The notes under the pieces: generated by a model
Seen by the model: only the letters and a program-made list of their open reading frames with translations
Told to the model about the DNA's origin: nothing
The model's database searches: none
Part shown: positions 61,998 to 64,000 of the stretch, piece by piece
How the letters are laid out: every line of letters begins with the position of its first letter
Numbering within the stretch: the first letter of the stretch is position 1
From: Lachnospiraceae bacterium
GTDB lineage: Bacteria > Bacillota > Clostridia > Lachnospirales > Lachnospiraceae
NCBI GenBank assembly: GCA_015057275.1
Contig: SVEO01000002.1
Coordinates: 41,784 to 105,783, forward strand
Direction of reading: 5' to 3'
Length of the DNA: 64,000 bases
Translations under genes and position numbers: made by a program

Positions 61998-63447
61998 TTG
62001 TACCTCCCATATGAACCGTAACTTTTAAAATACGCTTTGTATCCTTTGTTATATAGGCTCCCTGTGTCGTACGGTATCCATAAATCCACAGCACATGCTC
62101 ACCGCATGCAATGAGCGGAATCTGCTCCCGCTGTTCTGCCGGAACCTTTGCGTCAATAAAGAATCTCTTTAATGTTTTCTTATCGCCTCGGGAATTTACG
62201 ATGATATAATCTTTTTCCTGTCGCGTTCTAACTTCGACATACCCGCTTATTTTATCATAATCAAACCATTTCGTATAGGTATCAAACATAAATTTTTTCT
62301 GAATTTTTTCGTTTTTCATGCCGTTTTTCAGAAATTCTTCGTACAAATCCCCGAATCCTTCAACCACTGAAACAATTTCCGTGGAAATGGCAATTTCTTT
62401 TACCCCGGTGTTTTGCGAATGCTTGGGCCCTACACCATGCCCGCTGTTTTTTTGCAATCGAATCCCTGCGTAGGTTCGCTTGGCAGTGATGTTGTAAGGC
62501 AGTTGCAGTTGCTTCCCGACCTGCTTGCCGGAAAGCTCCGCGAGTGCATCAATATGTGCCCGCGAAATATCTTTCAATCCACCGGCAAGATTTGCACACG
62601 CGATACGTATAATTCGTCCCTGCAGTGCCGGATGCTCTTTTTGTAGCGCTTCTGTCGACAACTCAATATAAGCCCCTTCTTCATCTGTATGCAGGCACAC
62701 GCGTGCATATCCCTTTTCCGTTTCCTGTTCCATATAATCACGTAGCTGTGCCATTTCCCGGCCGGTGCGATCAATATGCTCTGCCACTCGTGTGTAGAGT
62801 TTTTCTGCCTCTGGCAGAATTACATTACGGATGCGGTTCCGTGCGTAAACTTCCATTGCATTTGTAGAATCTTCGCGATAGGCTTGTCCGCACACTGCCA
62901 GATACTGGTCAATTTCGTCGCGCGTCATATCTGCCAATGGTCGGATGACCTTGCCGTTCTTCGGCGCAATACCTGCCAGTCCGTCCAGCCCGCTACCGCG
63001 GAACAAATGCAATAAAATCGTCTCTGCGTTGTCCATTTTGTGATGTGCCACCGCAATCTTTGCATTTCCCCCAATTTCCTCCGCAACCTGCGTAAACGCA
63101 CGATAACGCAAATATCTGCCCGCCTCCTCGATTGTCATCTTGTGTTCCACCGCATATGCCGGTACATCATAAGAAAAGATGCGGCAATCGATTCCCAAAT
63201 TCACGCACAATTTCTGCACGAAAGCGCGGTCCTCCTGCGCCTCTCTGCCGCGGATGCCGTGCTCCACATGTACCGGAAAAATTTCCAGTGCAAATGCTTC
63301 TCTCATCTTTGTAAGCAACAAAAGCAGGCAGACAGAATCCGCACCGCCGGACACACCGACCACAATTCTGTCTCCCTGTTCTATCAATCGATTCTCTGTG
63401 ACAAAACGATAAACTCTGCTTTGCATCTCTTCGGGCTTCTTTCTCAT
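61981..63447 (-). CDS. tilS: tRNA(Ile)-lysidine synthase
   Basis: The 488-residue protein has the PP-loop VVGVSGGADSVCLL (about 28-41), VEHGIRG, AHHKMDNAETILLHLFRGSG (about 133-152) and C-terminal TilS domains (about 385-480) with GDKKTLKRFFIDAKVP and EHVLWIYGYR. It converts cytidine 34 to lysidine in tRNA-Ile(CAU). ATG 63447 follows AGGG; ATG 63426 is an alternative. Position between spoIIE and hpt is the standard order. Confidence 0.96.
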   Translation of the reverse strand: MRKKPEEMQSRVYRFVTENRLIEQGDRIVVGVSGGADSVCLLLLLTKMREAFALEIFPVHVEHGIRGREAQEDRAFVQKLCVNLGIDCRIFSYDVPAYAVEHKMTIEEAGRYLRYRAFTQVAEEIGGNAKIAVAHHKMDNAETILLHLFRGSGLDGLAGIAPKNGKVIRPLADMTRDEIDQYLAVCGQAYREDSTNAMEVYARNRIRNVILPEAEKLYTRVAEHIDRTGREMAQLRDYMEQETEKGYARVCLHTDEEGAYIELSTEALQKEHPALQGRIIRIACANLAGGLKDISRAHIDALAELSGKQVGKQLQLPYNITAKRTYAGIRLQKNSGHGVGPKHSQNTGVKEIAISTEIVSVVEGFGDLYEEFLKNGMKNEKIQKKFMFDTYTKWFDYDKISGYVEVRTRQEKDYIIVNSRGDKKTLKRFFIDAKVPAEQREQIPLIACGEHVLWIYGYRTTQGAYITKDTKRILKVTVHMGGTNERTY

Positions 63448-63469
63448 GTTTTGTTTCCCTGTTGTTTAT

Positions 63470-63545
63470 ATGATATCTACGGGCCGCTTCGTGCTTCGCA
63501 CTCTCGCATGAAACGCAGCACTTTGATTCCCTGATATCATTCTAA
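63470..63545. repeat. Intergenic inverted repeat between spoIIE and tilS
   Basis: ATGATATC near 63470 and GATATCAT near 63533 enclose a GC-rich stretch with CTTCGTGCTTCGCAC hairpin sequence like that in the 116-bp repeat at the window start. It lies in a spacer of about 115 bp. Confidence 0.55.
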
Positions 63546-63562
63546 CACATTTTTGCGGAATA

Positions 63563-64000
63563 TCAACCTGCCTTTTGATAGATGCCGATAGCTAAAACGC
63601 TCATATCATCGTCTTTTCGACCGTAGGAGAGAGCTTTTTGCATCATTTTGTGTGCCATTTCCTTCGGGTTAGCTTCCGGCTCCTCCATCAGGAAACGGCT
63701 GATTTCCATCTCTTTTTCTTCGCCCGGAAATGCCTGGACGAAGCCGTCCGAGACGAGGAAAATCATGTCACCGTCGTACAGTTTTTTCGTACTCTCCTCG
63801 AAATGCTCGCCCGGCAGCATGCCCATTGGCAGCGTCTTGCCTTGAATCATTTCCACCCACTGGTTTCGGCGGATAAAGGTCGCCGCGCCGCCGGCTTTTA
63901 CGAGATGGCAAATACCGGAATTTAAGTTCAGCACACCGAAATCGAGGCTTGCGCCTTGCTCTTCACCGCTGGAAATCTGCAACGTATTGAGTAGCCGAAG
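63563..64000 (-). CDS. spoIIE: Stage II sporulation protein E, C-terminal part (truncated by window)
   Basis: Only the last 145 or so residues are inside the window; the frame stays open to the right edge. They cover the end of the PP2C/SpoIIE phosphatase domain: LDFGVLNLNSGICHLVKAGG in parts, LPMGMLPGEHFE, GDMIFLVSDGFVQAFPG (metal Asp) and GRKDDDMSVLAIGIY (final DD metal site). SpoIIE dephosphorylates SpoIIAA to activate sigma-F in the forespore. It marks the organism as a spore former. Confidence 0.93.
   Translation of the reverse strand, partial: LRLLNTLQISSGEEQGASLDFGVLNLNSGICHLVKAGGAATFIRRNQWVEMIQGKTLPMGMLPGEHFEESTKKLYDGDMIFLVSDGFVQAFPGEEKEMEISRFLMEEPEANPKEMAHKMMQKALSYGRKDDDMSVLAIGIYQKAG

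Overview
The window looks like a chromosomal segment of an anaerobic, endospore-forming member of the Clostridia, most probably Lachnospiraceae. Evidence: the spoIIE-tilS-hpt-ftsH block at the right end, the rpmE-DUF1385-prmC-prfA block, a gatCAB operon, a T-box leader, meso-diaminopimelate dehydrogenase, strong AGGAGG-type ribosome binding sites, consensus TTGACA/TATAAT promoters, and several glycoside hydrolases typical of gut plant-polysaccharide degraders. No transposase, integrase, phage gene or CRISPR array was seen. The species cannot be named from this sequence.

Layout. 1-7.7 kb: a 116-bp tandem repeat, a secreted SH3/NlpC-P60 wall hydrolase, and a minus-strand operon of CinA-type amidohydrolase, ABC half-exporter, DUF1854 protein and second ABC half-exporter. 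8.0-10.1 kb: a plus-strand trio (ApbE flavinyltransferase, NusG-domain-II protein, Gx/HepT-like membrane protein) resembling part of a flavin-based extracellular electron transfer module. 10.1-15.9 kb: a minus-strand run of PAP2 phosphatase, domain-permuted GH3 glucosidase, an AAA15 ATPase with a RloB-like Toprim protein (defence-like pair) and a CDF cation exporter, behind a leader built from 92-bp tandem repeats. 16.3-18.7 kb: a lipoprotein GH43-like enzyme coupled to an SGNH esterase. 18.7-25.3 kb: MraY-like transferase, Hsp33, methyltransferase, DegV, DUF1836 and TrmH-family genes. 25.5-34.7 kb: translation genes (prfA, prmC, rpmE, gatCAB), with a GH105-like gene between prmC and prfA. 35-39.3 kb: a Na/Pi symporter with a PhoB/PhoR-like two-component pair. 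39.4-43.8 kb: GH36 alpha-galactosidase, Ddh and a second DegV protein.

44-48.4 kb holds a MarR-regulated operon joining an Fe-S flavin ene-reductase to both subunits of aconitase X. This is the best candidate here for an undescribed pathway: dehydration of a hydroxy acid followed by reduction of the double bond. 48.4-56.8 kb: an LRR protein, a lipase/DUF6320/acyltransferase operon, an alpha/beta hydrolase, an orphan trpB under a tryptophan T-box, a nitroreductase and an endonuclease/phosphatase-fold protein. 56.9-59.3 kb: tRNA-Tyr and a GH13 amylase. 59.4-59.5 kb: a candidate small RNA. 59.6-64 kb: ftsH, hpt, tilS and the truncated spoIIE.

A recurrent theme is short intergenic elements that keep their flanks and hairpin architecture while stem bases change in a compensatory way (near 250 and 57170; near 7800 and 7880; near 4240 and 33885). 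They suggest families of small structured repeats acting as RNA.
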